DNA of 64,000 nucleotides from Glaciozyma antarctica PI12 (GCA_002917775.1 KZ627161.1:1960028-2024027), one strand, 5' to 3'; positions 35,967-50,826 are shown, counted from the stretch's first letter. Made by a program: numbers and translations. The notes: generated by a model not told the origin, from the letters alone.

Positions 35967-38900
35967 ATGGCCAGCGCACCTTCCAACCCAGCCAAGATGG
36001 AGGCTCAGTTCCCCTTCGACGCCGCCACAGTCGCCGAGCACCGCAAGCCCGCACCTCCTTCCGACTCTCCCCCAACGCCCGACCTCGCGTTCCGCCTCCG
36101 CCGTCGCGTCCACACCCTCTCCTTCCTCTCGCCCTCCTCAGTCCTCATCCTCGCCCTCTTCGTCCTCGGAGCTCTACATGCGGCGGGGCTTCTCCTCTTT
36201 ACGCGTGGATTCCTCCTCACTCGACTCGCTCTGGAGGACGTCAACGACTGCAACCCCATCGCCGACTCAGGGAACCTCGACCCATCGTGCTCCCTCCCAG
36301 CGACGCACACTAAGCTCGTCTTCCTCGTTGTCGACGCACTCCGAGCCGATTTTGTTCTTCCAGTCGCGTTGTCTCCCTCGCCATTCTACCACAACCACAT
36401 CCCCCTCCCCACCCTACTCACCTCCCAGCGCCCTACCCACTCCTTCCTCGCACACTTCATCGCCGACGCGCCGACGACGACTCTCCAGCGCCTCAAGGGC
36501 CTCACGACGGGTTCACTCCCAACTTTCGTTGATGCCGGATCCAACTTTGGCGGGGAGAGCATCAAGGAGGACAACTGGCTCGCGCAGGCCAAGCGAGCGG
36601 GCAAGCGCATCGCGATGGTCGGGGACGAGACGTGGTTGAACGTCTTTCCGCGTGGAAAAGAGAGCGTCTGGAGCGAAGGGAGCGTGTGGCCGTACGACTC
36701 GTTTAACGTCGAGGACCTCGATACGGTCGACAGCGGAGTCGTCGAGCACTTGCTGCCGCTTCTCGATCAAGCGCAGAAGGACTGGGACATTATTATCGCC
36801 CATTCTCTTGGCCTCGATCATGCAGGGCATCGATTCGGGGCGGATCATCCGGAAGCGAAGAGGAAGTTGCGCGAGACGCAGCTGCTGCTCGAGCAGGTCG
36901 TCGAGCGGCTGGACGAGGACACGCTTCTCGTTGTGATGGGTGATCACGGGATGACCGATCGAGGAGATCACGGAGGCGATAGTAGGGACGAGGTCGAGGC
37001 GGCTTTATGGGTCTACTCGAAGGGAGCGGCGTTGACGGACGAGACCTGGTTCGACCATGCCACGACCTCTCCTCTCCACCCTCTCTCGACCCTCTTCAAC
37101 GCATCGAACGCGGCCTCGGAACTCGGCGACAAGATGATGCTCGACTGGGCAGCGAAGGGCCTCTCCTCGACGCGCTCCGTCAGCCAAGTTGACATCGTCC
37201 CGACCCTCTCCCTCCTCCTCGGCCTCCCCATCCCCTTCGGCTCCCTTGGTCTCCCCATCCCCGACCTCTTCTACCACCCCTCCTCCCTCCCTTCTGCTCA
37301 AGCCGCCCAACCTCCGAACCCCAAGAAGCGCTCCTTCTTCGGTGGCTCTCCCGTCCAGCCCAGCAAACGCGCCGAAGAGACTCTCTCCCCTCTCCAAACC
37401 CTCCTCCAGGCCTCCCTCCTCTCCTCCTCGCAACTTGCCCACTACCTCGCGACCTACACCTCCTCCTCCGCCGGATCCGACCTTCGCCCCGCGATGCCAG
37501 AACTCCACTTCGTCCTCTCGGTCGCCCAGTCAGCCTACCGCGGTGCGCACGCTCCTGGCGCCGTTCAGGTCGACATGGAGCGACTCGCGCTCGAGAAGTT
37601 TTGGACGTACGGGCGCAAGGCGCGTGAGAAGGCGCGTAGGATCTGGGCGAGGTTCGACCCGCTGTTGATGGGCGCTGGTCTACTCGTTTGGCTCGGGAGC
37701 GTTGTCGTGGCGATTAGGATGGTGGCGGAGACGAAGAATGGGGCGCAGGCGAGGTTCCTCGTTGGGAGGGCCGTCGAAGGCGCTTTCGTCGCGGGGTGGG
37801 TCACGCTCGCGCTGTGGCTGCTGTCGGCGTTCGAACTCGTCGGAGGACTCCCCCTTATTTGGGTTGTCTTCCTGGTGGCGATGGGCGCAGAGCTGGGAGT
37901 CGTCCTCGCGCCTTCGACTCCTCAATCCCGCGCAGGGACGTACGGCCTTTCAAACAACTGGAGCTGGCGCAACTTGGTCCCCCTCCTCCCCCTCCTCGGC
38001 CACGCCGCCCTCTTCGCCTCCAACTCTTTCACCGTCTTCGAGGACTCGGCCTTCCTCTTCCTCCTCTCGTCCTCTACTCGTCCTCACCTTCGTACGAGCG
38101 CTCTCGGCACCGGAAGCTCGCCTTCGCAAGCGCCTCGTCGGGTTCAGCCTCACCGCGCTGGTCTGCGTTCGCCTCATGGCGTACAGCACGATCTGCCGCG
38201 AAGAGCAGATCCCCCTCTGCCACGTCACGTTCCACCTCGGCGCAGGCTCAAACGCCGCCCTCGTCGTTGTCGGACTCGCCTTCGTCGCAGCGTGGATCAT
38301 TCCGACGATCCTACGGTCGGCTCTGGCGCTCTCGGCGGCGGATACGGCACTCGCACCGGCGTACCTCGGGATTCTCATTCGGAGCTTGCTCGTCGGAGGA
38401 GTCTCGTACTGGGCAGTCGACTGGACGATTTCGGGACTCGCACTGGACGCAGCAGGAACGGCGCTCGCGACGACATTCAAGACGGGGATCGCAAGGCTCG
38501 TTCTCGTCGGAGCGGTGATTCTCCCTTCGCTCCTCTGGTACTATACGCCTCTGTGCCTGCGGGTCCAGCGCGAGACGATCAAGGACGCGAGAGGCAACGC
38601 CGTGAGGACGCAGGTCAAGTTCATTGGGTTCGCCAACGCCTTCGGGTCATCGTACCTCCTGTTCTTCTCCGCCATCTTCACACTCCTCTTCCTCGTTAGC
38701 CCTCCGCCGGCTCAACTCGTCCTCACTCTCCATCTCATCACACTCATCTCCCTCCTCGAGATCTGGGATTCAGAGCGCGACGTCGCGTTCCTCAAGTCCT
38801 CCTTCGCGGCAGGGTCGATCGACGCCCTCCTCAGCAACGAACTCCCCACTCCTCCCTCCCACACCGGCCCCACCTTATTCCAAATTTCGACCCTCGCCCT

Positions 38901-39375
38901 CCTCTCCCACCTCTCCTTCTTCGCGACAGGCCACCAAGCCTCGCTCTCGACGATCCAGTGGTCGACCGCCTTCATCGGCTTCCCCACCCTCGTCTACCCC
39001 TTCTCCCCCCTCCTCGTCATTTTTAACACTCTCGGCCCACACATCCTCACCGCCCTCTCCATCCCCCTCTTCGTCTTCTGGACTCTCTCTCCGACTTTGG
39101 AGAACCAGCCGCCTATCTACCTCCTTCGCAACCTCCTTCGCGCAGGAGCGAGCTACACGACGTACCAAGCCGTCGTCTCGCTCTCGGCAGCGGTGTTTGC
39201 GGCGTACTTCCGGAGGCACTTGATGGTGTGGAAGGTGTTTGCGCCGAGGTTCATGCTGGGAGGAATCACGGTGCTGGCGACCGACTTTGTGTTGGTGGTG
39301 CTGGGGATGAGCTGGGGCGCGTTGGTGACGATTGGGAAGGTTAGGTCGTTGCTTGGAACAAAAGTAGCGGAGTAG
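35967..39375 (+). CDS. GPI13: GPI ethanolamine-phosphate transferase 3
   Basis: Start MASAPSNPAKMEAQFPFD at 35967, about 1135 residues with no coding intron recognised. One N-terminal membrane helix, then a lumenal alkaline-phosphatase-fold domain: KLVFLVVDALRADF (metal site and Thr/Ser region), PTTTLQRLKGLTTGSLPTF, YDSFNVEDLDTVDSGV, IIAHSLGLDHAGHRFG, VVMGDHGMTDRGDHGGDS. The C-terminal half has about a dozen helices. This layout is PIG-O/GPI13, which adds ethanolamine phosphate to the third mannose of GPI anchors in the ER, the group later linked to proteins. The frame moves by one base near 38050-38085 (SSSTRP versus SSRPLLVLTFVRAL), the only interruption seen. Ends GTKVAE at 39375. Confidence 0.92.
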
Positions 39376-39449
39376 GAGGTAATCTATGGCTGAGAACCGT
39401 TGAACGCGGCGAGAGAGAGCAGGTTCGGGACCGAGGCTTCGCAACAAGT

Positions 39450-41240
39450 CGAATGAATTACGCGTCTCCCCGCCCTGCAAAATACACGCCCGTTTGTGCT
39501 GAGGCCATTCCTGCGCCTGATGCGCCGGCGTACAGTATCTGCGCGATCACCATCAGCACTCGTCGCACAAGCCACATCGTCGCAACTCACGCCACCCTCC
39601 TGCACCTCGCACAAGCCTTCACCTTCGTCGAAACGCCCTGCTCGCACCCCACCCAGTTACACTTGTTTTTCCCGATAACCTTGCCATTCCCCTTCCACTC
39701 CTCCAAGCACCACGCCGCCGTCGCGTCGCTGCGAGGCCAAGCGATTCCCTCGCAGCCCTCTGTCGTACACTTGCACAAGGTCGGGTAGGTCTTGTGGAGT
39801 GTTCGATCGGGAGCGAAGGACGGGTGGAGGAAGAGAGGGTAAGAGGTGTTTTCCGGGATGAGGTAGAAGAGGATGAAAGGGGGTGGCGAGGGGGAGTGGA
39901 GGATCGTGCGGACGGCGAGTTGGAGTTGGAAGAAGCAGGGGCGGTGGCAGCCTTGTTCTTTGAAGAGGTGATCGACACGGTGCGCTGGGTACCGTCTCGA
40001 TATTAGTGAGGAACGGAGCGAGAGAGGGGAGAGACGGACCTTCGGCTTTGAGCTCTGGAAGGAGCGTCGCGTCCAGCTCGGCGCGTGCCATGAGCTGAAA
40101 ATACGCCAGCGCTTCGAAGAGAGGTGCCTTGGCTTCCGCAGGCCAGTACAGGAAGATACAGTGCACCTCGGGGCCAATCGATTCGTGCATCGTTCGCAGG
40201 AAGAGGAGCTGGTCAATCTGTCCACCACGACCTTCAGCTCGCCCGTTCCTCCAGCCGTCCTGGATAGCAAAAAGCGACGTCCCGAACTCGCCATAATCAA
40301 GAGTGCTTTCTCCGATCCATCCGACCCGTCGTTCCTCAGCGTCTCAAAGACAGAGGGATGAGCCCACAAGCGGATACTCCAGTCTCGTTCCTGGTCGGGC
40401 CGACGCAGCGGCAGGAGCCTCCCCTCGACCGTACGTAGGAAGACGTTTTACCAGTCGCTCGATAGCCGCTGGTTGAAAACGACAGCTTGCTTCCCCTTGC
40501 GTGATCCGGCAGCTTCGAGCTCGCGCGTGCGCTCAAACATATTGATCAAGCCCTGCACGGAGAGCGTCAGCGCTCGAAGGCGGAGAGTGCGAGAGGTGCG
40601 GACGTCGTGCATGTGCTCCATTCGGTCCTCGCCGAGTCGCCCTGGTAGAACTGGTAGAACTGGAGAACGTAGGCCACGAGGAGCTCTGGGTCGAGGAGCT
40701 GCTGAACGAGTTCGGGGCGACTGCCAGGGTTGCCGAGGTAGTCGGGAAATGGCCTGCAGCAGCTCATCTTGGGAGTCGGATGCGAGAGCAGGGACGCGGA
40801 GGGGGAAGAAGGAGAAGAAGAAATTCGCGCGCCTCGCGTCGATTTGAGCTTCGCGTTTGGGTCCTCCTGATATAAGGCCCAATACCTCGAACCCACAACC
40901 CTCTCCGGGCTGAGGCTCTCTCCCAGCCTCACCATTTCCTCCAGGGCGGGCAGAAGGACGGGAGGGGAGGGCGGACGTGTTGGAAGACCCACCATTGTGC
41001 GCTGGACAGGAGACGCCGAGCAGTGGGGAGAGGGGTGGTTTGGGTAGAGGATTTCTCGGAGGAGATGGAGAGGGTGGAGGCCTGGGATGGTGTGGGATGA
41101 GTGAGGGGGAACCGAGAGAGGTTGAGAGGAGGGGGGAGGGAGAAGCAGAGAGGGGACGAGGTGCGGTTGTGGAGCGTTGTGGTCGGCTGAGGTCGTTGGG
41201 AGGACTTGCTGGAAGGGCGACGAGAGGGCTGAGGTGCCAT
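39450..41240 (-). CDS. MYND zinc-finger protein
   Basis: Start placed at 41240 (MAPQPSRRPSSKSSQRPQP). Pro/Ser-rich N-terminus, then exons with PALEEMVRLGESLSPERVVG, ELVQQLLDPELLVAYVLQFY, LTLSVQGLINMFERTRELEA, WAHPSVFETLRNDGSDGSEK, VDQLLFLRTMHESIGPEVHC and ALAYFQLMARAELDATLLPE. The C-terminus is a MYND finger split by an intron: KACARCRRVA then YCTPAHQAQEWPQHKRAC, with the Cys and His ligands in place; an earlier CKCTTEGCEG adds Cys. MYND fingers bind proline-rich partners. Splice phases near 40400-40470 are not clean, so a frame error is possible. After the finger the frame stays open past 39447 into the GPI13 3' end, so the stop is uncertain. Confidence 0.68.
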
Positions 41241-41398
41241 GAAGGGCGGAGGATATGGTTGAAGGCAGAGAGGAGAGCTTCGCAACGTCCTCTCATCTGT
41301 TCTTCTTGCTCGATTCTCTCCAGCGTCGCCTCTCCCCCTCCCCGCACGCAACTATGACCAACACAATACAACGATTGCACCCCATCGCCGTCCCCCGT

Positions 41399-42611
41399 CT
41401 ACGCGATAAACTTCTTCAAGAACCGCTTGTGGAACTCGGTTCTCAGCAAGTCGTTGACAAACTCCTTCTTGGGCGTCTCGCTCGTCCCGCGCGCCTGGTT
41501 CTTGAAGATAACATCGTCGTCCCATCGCCTCTTGATTCCGAACGAGGAGGAGGAGCCGGTGGAGGACATCATGGAGGGGGAGGGGGAGGCGCCAAAGTTG
41601 AGTGCGGATTGGAGGTTGAGCAGGGGACTGCGCGAGGGGTGGAGTCAGCGATGTTCGGCAACAGCGTTCAGCGACCGGTGAGGAGGATGAGAGAGGAATC
41701 GTAGAGACGGTACGCACTTTCCAGTCGCGATCTCCTCCTCTCGCGACGTCTGCTCGTTCGCCGCCTTTTCGCGTTCCTGCGTCCAAACCATCAGCTCCCC
41801 CCCTCCCTCCGTCTCCCGCACAAGACTCACAATCTTCTCCTTCTCCTCCGCTCGTTCCCTCTTAATCTTCTCCAACTCCCTCAACAACTCAGCCGTCTCA
41901 TCCTCCTCATCACTCTCCTCCTCACTCTCACTCTCCCTCCCACTCTCCTCCTCATCATCCGCATCCAGTCCTCCAACCTCCACAAGCACTTTCCGGCGCT
42001 TGGCACTGTCCTCGTCCGCTTCGGCGTTCTCGATTAGGAGAACGAGAGCGGCGTCGGCGGCGAAACCGGGGAGTCCTTTGGATTTGCGAGTGGCGGAGGC
42101 GGATTCGGCGGCGAGGAGCTCAAGCTTGAGGTCTCGGCGAGAGACTTCGTCGGTCGTACCTTGGCCGGGCTGGAGAGGGAGGAGTCAGTGCGTGTGGTGG
42201 GAGGTAGGTTGGTGGATGGTGAGGCGCGAGGACGTGGGCCGCGACTGGGCGTGGCCGCTAGTGGCCTCTGTCATCCTTTGAACAGTGCTTCACCCTCTGC
42301 ACCATCTCGCAGCTCCGTCGCCGAAGCCAGCGTGCCACCCCCTCCTGAGTCGCGAAGGCCACACCACGCTCTCCTCCGCCTCTCTCTCGACCCTTTCTCC
42401 CCCCTCTCCTTCCCCGTCCCCCCCAAACAACCGCGCACTCACCTGCCTAAACTTGAGCCTCGTGTGAGAAGCCATATCCCGACTCGAGTACATCCTGCTG
42501 TTGCTCCTCGAGTCCTTGCCCTGAGCTGGGTCCCATGTTGGCCTGCACGTAGATCGTCAGTACGCCGCCTTACAGAGGAGGTGGGAGGAGGTACCGATGT
42601 GCTGAACTCAT
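41399..42611 (-). CDS. CWC15: Pre-mRNA splicing factor CWC15
   Basis: Exon 1 is MSSAHR from 42611; joined to [20 protein letters not shown], the classic CWC15 N-terminus, then [13 protein letters not shown]. The middle has [20 protein letters not shown] and an acidic coil ([20 protein letters not shown]). The C-terminus [12 protein letters not shown] then [20 protein letters not shown] and [16 protein letters not shown] is the family signature. CWC15 sits in the Prp19-associated NTC complex of the active spliceosome. Introns are short with GTGAGT or GTNCGT donors. Ends at 41399, 159 bp before the start of the MYND gene on the same strand. Confidence 0.93.
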
Positions 42612-43841
42612 TGCTGCTTCGGAGTGCGGGCTGAGGGAGAGCGTCGTCGAGCGACGGGGAGCTGGGCGAAAACAATTCAATTTTCGCTACCTTCTTAGTT
42701 TATTTATTCTAGTCTGAGCTCCTATTCCCTCTTTCCTTAACTCTCGCTACGACAAGGCCAGTACGCTCGAAGTCAGGCTGGAGAGAGTAACTGAGCTCTA
42801 TACAAAAAGTCTCAACCACAACCGCAGCGGAACGAGGCGCCGAACCCTCTCCTCCTCCATCCCGCTCTTCCTCCCGGCTTCCTTCCACTCCATCCACCAC
42901 ACACATGTATGTAGAAGAAAAAGAGGACAGGAATGCGGATAATGGGAATAGTTCGTCGTTTTCGAAAGCGAGGTGCGTGAGGGAGGGAGCGTGGAGAGTG
43001 TGGAAGAGCTTGAGGAGGGCGAGGGGTGGGCAGCGAAGATGGGTGCTTTCAGTTCGGCGAATCAAGCGAGAAGAGGTGCTGATGAATTGCGTGCAGGAGC
43101 GGGATCGAGGAAGGAGGGGACAAGGGAGACGCGTAGGAAGGAGAGCAGGAGTGAGAGAGTGCGAGAGGAGCAGAGGAGGACAGAAGGATTGGAGCAGGGG
43201 AAGGAGGATAGCGAAAATGAAGAGGAGAAGGCGGAGTACAGGCCGTTGGTGAAGCAGAGCCACCTTGCGTGAAGTAGAGCTGGAATGCCTTGCGACGCAG
43301 GTAGCGAAATGCGCGTTCGCTTTGGGCTGTGAGAGCAGAAGTCGGGCCGATATGGTCAGGCAGGTTGGGCCACGTCCTGACCCGTCCTTCTGGGTTCTGC
43401 CGTCGCAACCAGGGAAGGAAAGCGATGATGGGAGCAGGAGAGCGAGCGGATCTAACACTCCTCGAAGGTCGGAGAGCTATTCGACACCAGCAACATTCCG
43501 GGCGCTCTCCCAATCTACGTAATCGTCGCACTCGTCAGTTGCTCGCTCTCACCGAGCACGAGCTGCCCTGCTCCCACGTCCACGCGCCGGCGCTCACCGC
43601 TCCCACCAGCTTCCTCGCCCCGCCCGCCGCTTCCCTGCGCCAATCTCGCATAATCCTGAAGCAGTAAGCTGGCCTATGAAAGGCTGAGGCAGTCGGTAAC
43701 GAGAGTCAAGAGCTGTCCCCGCGCCTGCGCCGTCTTCAGGCCGAGTTCAAATTCTTCACAAGCCTCTCTCCCTCTCTCCCAAGCTTTCACGTACCGCAAA
43801 AAACAACAACGCCAGCCAGGGCAGACGACAGCGCGCGCGCC
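42612..43841. other. intergenic, about 1.2 kb, no supported gene
   Basis: Divergent upstream region of CWC15 and the next gene. A 250-codon minus-strand frame (42709-43458) and a 99-codon plus-strand Glu/Arg-rich frame (42973-43272) overlap each other; neither has a domain. Confidence 0.45.
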
Positions 43842-46208
43842 ATGCCACCCGCCGCCACGCCAGACCTCCAAGTCCCTCTCCCGAACCGACTCAATTCGAA
43901 GAAGCACCCGCTCGAACAGGATCACTCGACGAACGCGATTGCGAGCGGGAGCGGGTCTACAAGGTCGAAGCGTGCTAGGACGTTCGATATTGCCGTCAAT
44001 GGTGAGTGCGCGTGTGGGTTTGAGGCGGAGCGGGAGAGGGGAGGGCGGCGGTGGCGGGAAGGGGGGCTGAGGTGGCCTGGGACAGCGGGACGGAAGGGAC
44101 GAGTTGGGGTTGTTTACTTTGGTTGCTTCCCGACTCAGGAGCTTTGCCGGCGTAGCCCTGGGCGCGTGCGCGTGGAGGCGTCCTCGAGCCCATGGACGGG
44201 GACGCGAGGAACTGGCGGAGAGGAGGTTCCCCTCGCCAGCCGAGGTGCTCCCAGCGACGCGCTCTGCCCCCTGGCCGCACGCCTCCAACCATTACTTTCG
44301 TACAAAACACCAGCTGACTTGCTTGCTCAGCCATGCCAGGAGCGATCGTTGACGATGCCGAATCCCCACCGGACGGCCCCGCGAGCTCGGACGACGACGA
44401 CGACGACTTTGTCGACCCCTCTCTCAAGCGCACCTTCCCCCGTTCCCAAGCCCTCGCTCTCCCCACCCCTCCCGCCAACTTTGCGCAAAACACGGGAATG
44501 TTCCTCCCCCTCCCCGGCGCGCACGAACAAGGAGGAGATATGATGACCGCGGCGGATTATACGCACATCAGCCAGGCGCTCGCGCATCAGCCGCTTGCGA
44601 CGAACCCGAGTCAGCAGACGATCGACCTCATGACCAAGTTGGATAGCGCGGGGGCGACGCAGGGGAGTTTGGAGGAGAGGATGGACGCTTTCATGAAGGA
44701 GGTCAAGACTCAGGTGCGTTCGCTCTCCTCGCTCTCTCCCACAGCTACCCCCTCCGCTTCTCGAATCTCCACTAACTGTACGAATGCAGATGTTTAACGT
44801 GTCGCAGCGCGTCGACACCATTGAAACCGGCCGGTTCGCCACCTCCAACTCCCTCTCCGCCGTTCAGTCCTCCCTCGCCTCTCTCGAATCCCGCCTTCTC
44901 CCCTCGACCTCGACCTCCTCCGACCCTTCCTCCCTCCTCGTCTCCTCCTCTCACCTCAGCCCCGGCCTCCTCGTCTCCTCCCTCGCCGGCCCCTCCGCGA
45001 ACCCCGTCTCGGACGCCGCGAATGCCCACTCGGCCATGGCGCTCGGCGCGATCGCTCAGACGCACCTTCAATCTCAATTCGAGCAACTCACGAACGGAAC
45101 GATGACGCCCGAGTTCAAGGAGTTCCTCGAAGGGAGCGGAGGACCGCCGCCAGCTGGGATCCCACTCGCTAAACCCCGCAAGGGGAAGAAGGCGGCTCCG
45201 GCGAAGAAGGACGTCGATCTTGCGGCGCCCGTTTCGACGAAGAAGGCGCGCAAGCCCGAGCTCAGTCGTGCGGTTCGAGGAACGATGTTCCGCCTCCTCG
45301 GGTTGTCGCTCGCAACCAACGCGCCCAAGTACCATGGGTACACGTCGAGTCCCGACTTGCCCGAGTTCAGCGCTAGCGTCGCTTTTGATCCTACGACGGG
45401 GAGTCGATTGTGGCGCTGGGAATGGGAGAAGACGATTAGGCAGAGTCCGTACAACGCGGCGTTCTCGATGGCGATTCAAAACCAGGTGCTGGCGGATCGG
45501 GAGACAGGAATCTACAAGGACGTTCCGGAGGGGGATTGGCCGAGCTTGGAGGAGGCGGTCGATAGCGCGTACACGAATTTGAGGAGGGAGAGGGAGAGCC
45601 AGGTCGACCCGAACAAGAAGGCGAAGAAGGATGAGCATCGCAAGAGGGGGAAGAAGAGGGGTCTCAAGGAGGAGAAGCAGCGGAGGAGGACGAAAGCGCT
45701 CGAGGACGCTCGACTGGCGGCGCAAGAAGCGGGAGAGGACGCCGAACCGAACTGGACGACTCAGACCGTCTCTCACTTCATTCTTCATGGCGGGGACGAG
45801 CTCGAGGACGCGCTCGAGATGCGCTACATGAGCAGCGAGGAGGAAGTCGACACGTCCGACCCCGTCCGCCTATCGATCCCCTGCATCGACATCGTCTCCT
45901 CCTCCGCCCTCCCCTCCACCACCCTCGTCCCGGGCGAAAAGACCTTCTCCGTCCACCGCCCCTCGTGGCGCTCCCAACGCCTCCTTGCCGCCTTCTCGGA
46001 GCTCGACGCGCTCAGGCCGCCGGAGAGGGCGTACAGGAGGATTCAGGGAGAGGGGAGGAGGGAGTTGCCGCCTACTGGGACGGCGGGGTGGATGATTAGT
46101 GAGGAATGGGTGAATGGAGAGGGGGCGATCATGGCGGCGGAGGGGGTGACGATCAATCCGACGAGGGAGGCGCCGAAGAAGGGGAGGGGGAAGGGGAAGG
46201 GGAAGTAG
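43842..46208 (+). CDS. Conserved basic/acidic nuclear-type protein, unknown function
   Basis: Three exons. Exon 1 (MPPAATPDLQVPLPNRLNSK, ending DIAVN near 44002) joins after a 330-nt intron to AMPGAIVDDAESPPDGPASS, then an Asp run and LKRTFPRSQALALPTPP. A short intron (44713-44790) follows a coil-like LEERMDAFMKEVKTQMFNVS. The third exon has FEQLTNGTMTPEFKEFLEG, a Lys-rich linker, ELSRAVRGTMFRLLGLSLAT, LWRWEWEKTIRQSPYNAAFS, a long Lys/Arg helix, and HRPSWRSQRLLAAFSELDAL. The end is GRGKGKGK. Composition and basic runs suggest a nuclear protein. I do not recognise the family. About 700 residues. Confidence 0.75.
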
Positions 46209-46606
46209 GAGTCGGTGGAGCGAGGATGGGATTTACGCTTGGCTTGGTATGGATGTGCTTCTTGATTTGTTCTACGCTGCGTCGTCCAAGGTGATTTCGA
46301 GAGAGTTGGGAGCAAGAGAACGAAGACTACCCCGTCTCATAGCGAAGCCGCGCGTCGTTTAGAGTTGACCTCGCCCGAGAGCTTTCGACGCTTTCGACCG
46401 TGCCTTTCTATTCCTCTCCCCTCTGCCTTTTTCCTCTGCCTTTTTGAACCATCTCTACGCCGTCCAGCAGCTGCACCAAGTCTCTCACGAACCAGGAACC
46501 AGCGACAGCCTCTTAAGCCCGGACGTACGATCCGCACCGTTGTTGTTTCGTCTTCATCGCTTCGGTCTCTCCTTTACCATCCTCTCCTCACCAATGATCC
46601 CCCGCC
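46209..46606. other. intergenic, cyclin promoter
   Basis: About 400 bp between two genes on the plus strand. An earlier ATG at 46594 is out of frame with the cyclin start at 46607. Nothing else is recognised. Confidence 0.5.
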
Positions 46607-47616
46607 ATGATCCCACCACAAATTTCAACACCCCAGTGTACTCGCCTCCTCGCCCTCCCTCCTCCGATCCTCACGACTCTTATCGCGCACCTCCTCTCCA
46701 CCTGCGCCGAGGCGAACGACCTTCTCCCTACCAGAGGTCCCATCACGCGCTTTCACGCCAAGGTGAAACCACCGCTCAAGATAGCAGAGTACCTCTCTCG
46801 GTACGTCCCCTTCCCCCCCAGCGACGACAGCAGCTGACTTCGTACCCCCCCAGCCTAACAGTGTACACGCCCTTCCCCCGCGACGCCGTCCTCCTCTCCC
46901 TCCTCTACCTCGACCGTATCTCCCGCCTCCCCCTATCTTCCTCCCCTCCACCGACTCCCCTCTTCCCATCCTTCTCACCCCCTCCCCGTCCCTCCTCCCA
47001 CTCCCCGACCCCTCTCCTCAATTCCTTCACCCTCCATCGACTCCTTATGGCGACCCTACTCTGCAGTACGAAATTCACGAGCGACGGATTCGTGCCCCAG
47101 AGTCGGGCGGCGAAAGTCGGTGGAGTGGCGTTGAGGGAGTTGGTGAGGTTGGAGGTCGAGGTGATGTTTACGCTCGAGTGGAGCTTGTGGTACGAGATGA
47201 GTGAGGTGTGTGTAGAGTGCTGTAGAGCGCTTTTAGAGCTCGGGGAAGAGATGGGGGTCGTTGAGCGCGTCGAGGAACGGCTGGTCAAGGAGGAGCAGGA
47301 CGCATCGTCGGAGCGTCTTCCTGACGTCCCTCCTCTCCCTGATGCTCCTCCTCTGCTGCCGTTCGACTCTCCTTCAAAAGTGACGTTCGAATCTTCGTCG
47401 TCTGCGTCGACGGGACCGGACGAGGACGATGAGGACGACGAGAGGAGGGAGCCCGAGTGGCAGAAGGTGCTAGCTGCGGTCGAGGGAGCAAGGACGTTTG
47501 AAGGAGGGACAAGGAAGGATTCTGGGAAGGCGCTTCTGGCCAAGTCGAGCTGCGAGACGGTCAGGGCTGGGAGAGGGGAGGTGGAGGAGGCGGGAGAACC
47601 GCTAGAGGTGTGCTGA
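46607..47616 (+). CDS. PHO80-like cyclin
   Basis: Two exons; the intron lies at about 46801-46853. Start MIPPQISTPQCTRLLALPP at 46607. Cyclin features of the PHO80/PCL group: RGPITRFHAKVKPPLKIAEY, YTPFPRDAVLLSLLYLDRIS, NSFTLHRLLMATLLCSTKFT and AAKVGGVALRELVRLEVEVM ending in FTLEWSLWYE. The C-terminal third is Asp/Glu- and Ser-rich without a domain. Such cyclins partner the Pho85-type CDK, often controlling the phosphate response; the exact partner here is inferred. A short Pro/Ser insert interrupts the cyclin fold between helices 3 and 4, common in basidiomycete members. Stop at 47616. Confidence 0.85.
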
Positions 47617-48142
47617 GTGCAAGGAAATTAAGTAATGTGCGCTCGAGGAAGGCTGTGTGGACGGGATCGGAGAGTACGCAGGGCCAGAGTCTGCTTCGGT
47701 TGCGATCCGACTGCTGGAGATGTGGTTGCTTCGCTCGAGAGAGCGGTCCGTTTCCTCTTCGACGGACGTCGCTTCGCGCCTTGTCCTTGCGCTGCTCCTC
47801 AGACCCTCGCGGAAGCCTACCCTGCTCTCCTTGCCATCTTTCGACACTGCCTTTAAACCCACCGCTCTCTTCGCCACTTCGAGCCCAGATTTCAACATCG
47901 GTCCTCGCTTCGCAAGCTCGGCCACGCGGGCATTGTTCACCTCCCTCCCTCCCTCTCTCCCGAGCTGCGTTCGTCGATGCGGGAGAGGAGCGTAATAGCG
48001 CAGAGTTGGCGAGTGTTGAGCGGGAAGGGTAACTGACTTGCCAGCGAGCAGGTGATTCGCGCGCAGGATGAGGTCGCAGACGGACGCGAAAGCAAATAGA
48101 AGTATTGTGCTCTGCATCACTCTACACTCCCCTCTACCTCCC
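47617..48142. other. convergent intergenic region
   Basis: About 525 bp between the stops of the cyclin and the NADH pyrophosphatase. A long minus-strand frame crosses it but reads through the end of the pyrophosphatase gene in the wrong frame. No gene supported. Confidence 0.5.
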
Positions 48143-50062
<1,920 letters not shown>

Positions 50063-50463
50063 CTTGCGTATCCCTGATATCGAACGAGTGACTGAAGATA
50101 TGGCGAACGGGGTGCTCGCGTCGCGGCTTGTGGGGGAGAGGTAGAGAGGTGGGCGCCCTCGGACTTCGGCTGCGAGCTCCGGCTTCTACTTTCGTGGGGT
50201 AGATTGTGGGCGATACGACTCAAAGAGGTGCTCGCGGTTGAGATTCTACGGCAGTGATATCTGCGATAGAGGAGATGGAGCAGCAGGAACGAAGCAGCGC
50301 CGAAGAAGCGCCCAATCTCTCCTCTATCCGTCGAGATGGGAGCACGACCGAACGCAACGCAACCCAGGAGTGCGGGACAACCCAATCGATTGCCAAGTGT
50401 AGAGGCATTCCCCTTCCCACCGTGCAGACCGACACCAGAACAAAACACCCAATCCTTCCCCGT
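50063..50463. other. intergenic, no gene
   Basis: About 400 bp between RPL15 and the pyrophosphatase start; holds the pyrophosphatase promoter and RPL15 3' end. Nothing else recognised. Confidence 0.5.
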
Positions 50464-50785
50464 TCAACGGTAGCGGCGGAGGGAGAGAGTGTTGTCTGCA
50501 GAGCACAAGTCGAGTCAGCTTCGTTCTCGCGTAGATGGCGGAAGGAGAACGCACGCTTGCGCCACTGGGCAGACTTGGGCTGATGGTTGTGGCGGTGACC
50601 CTTTCCAATACCACGGTTCTGTAGAGGGAGACGACGTCGTCAGCTCCTGCTTCATCGCAACCCTCAGAATGCGCAAACGCACCTTCTTTCCAGCACCGGT
50701 GAGTCCACGGGCCTCGCGGCGCTTGTGGACGGGGTCGCAGATCCAGTTGATGCGGGCATCGCGACGGATCGCCTTGTGCGAGGGG

Positions 50786-50826
<41 letters not shown>

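Noticed and set aside
42709-43458. 250-codon minus-strand open frame with hydrophobic stretch
   Set aside because: Low-complexity Leu/Ser/Pro composition typical of a shadow of Arg/Glu-rich DNA on the other strand; no family recognised.
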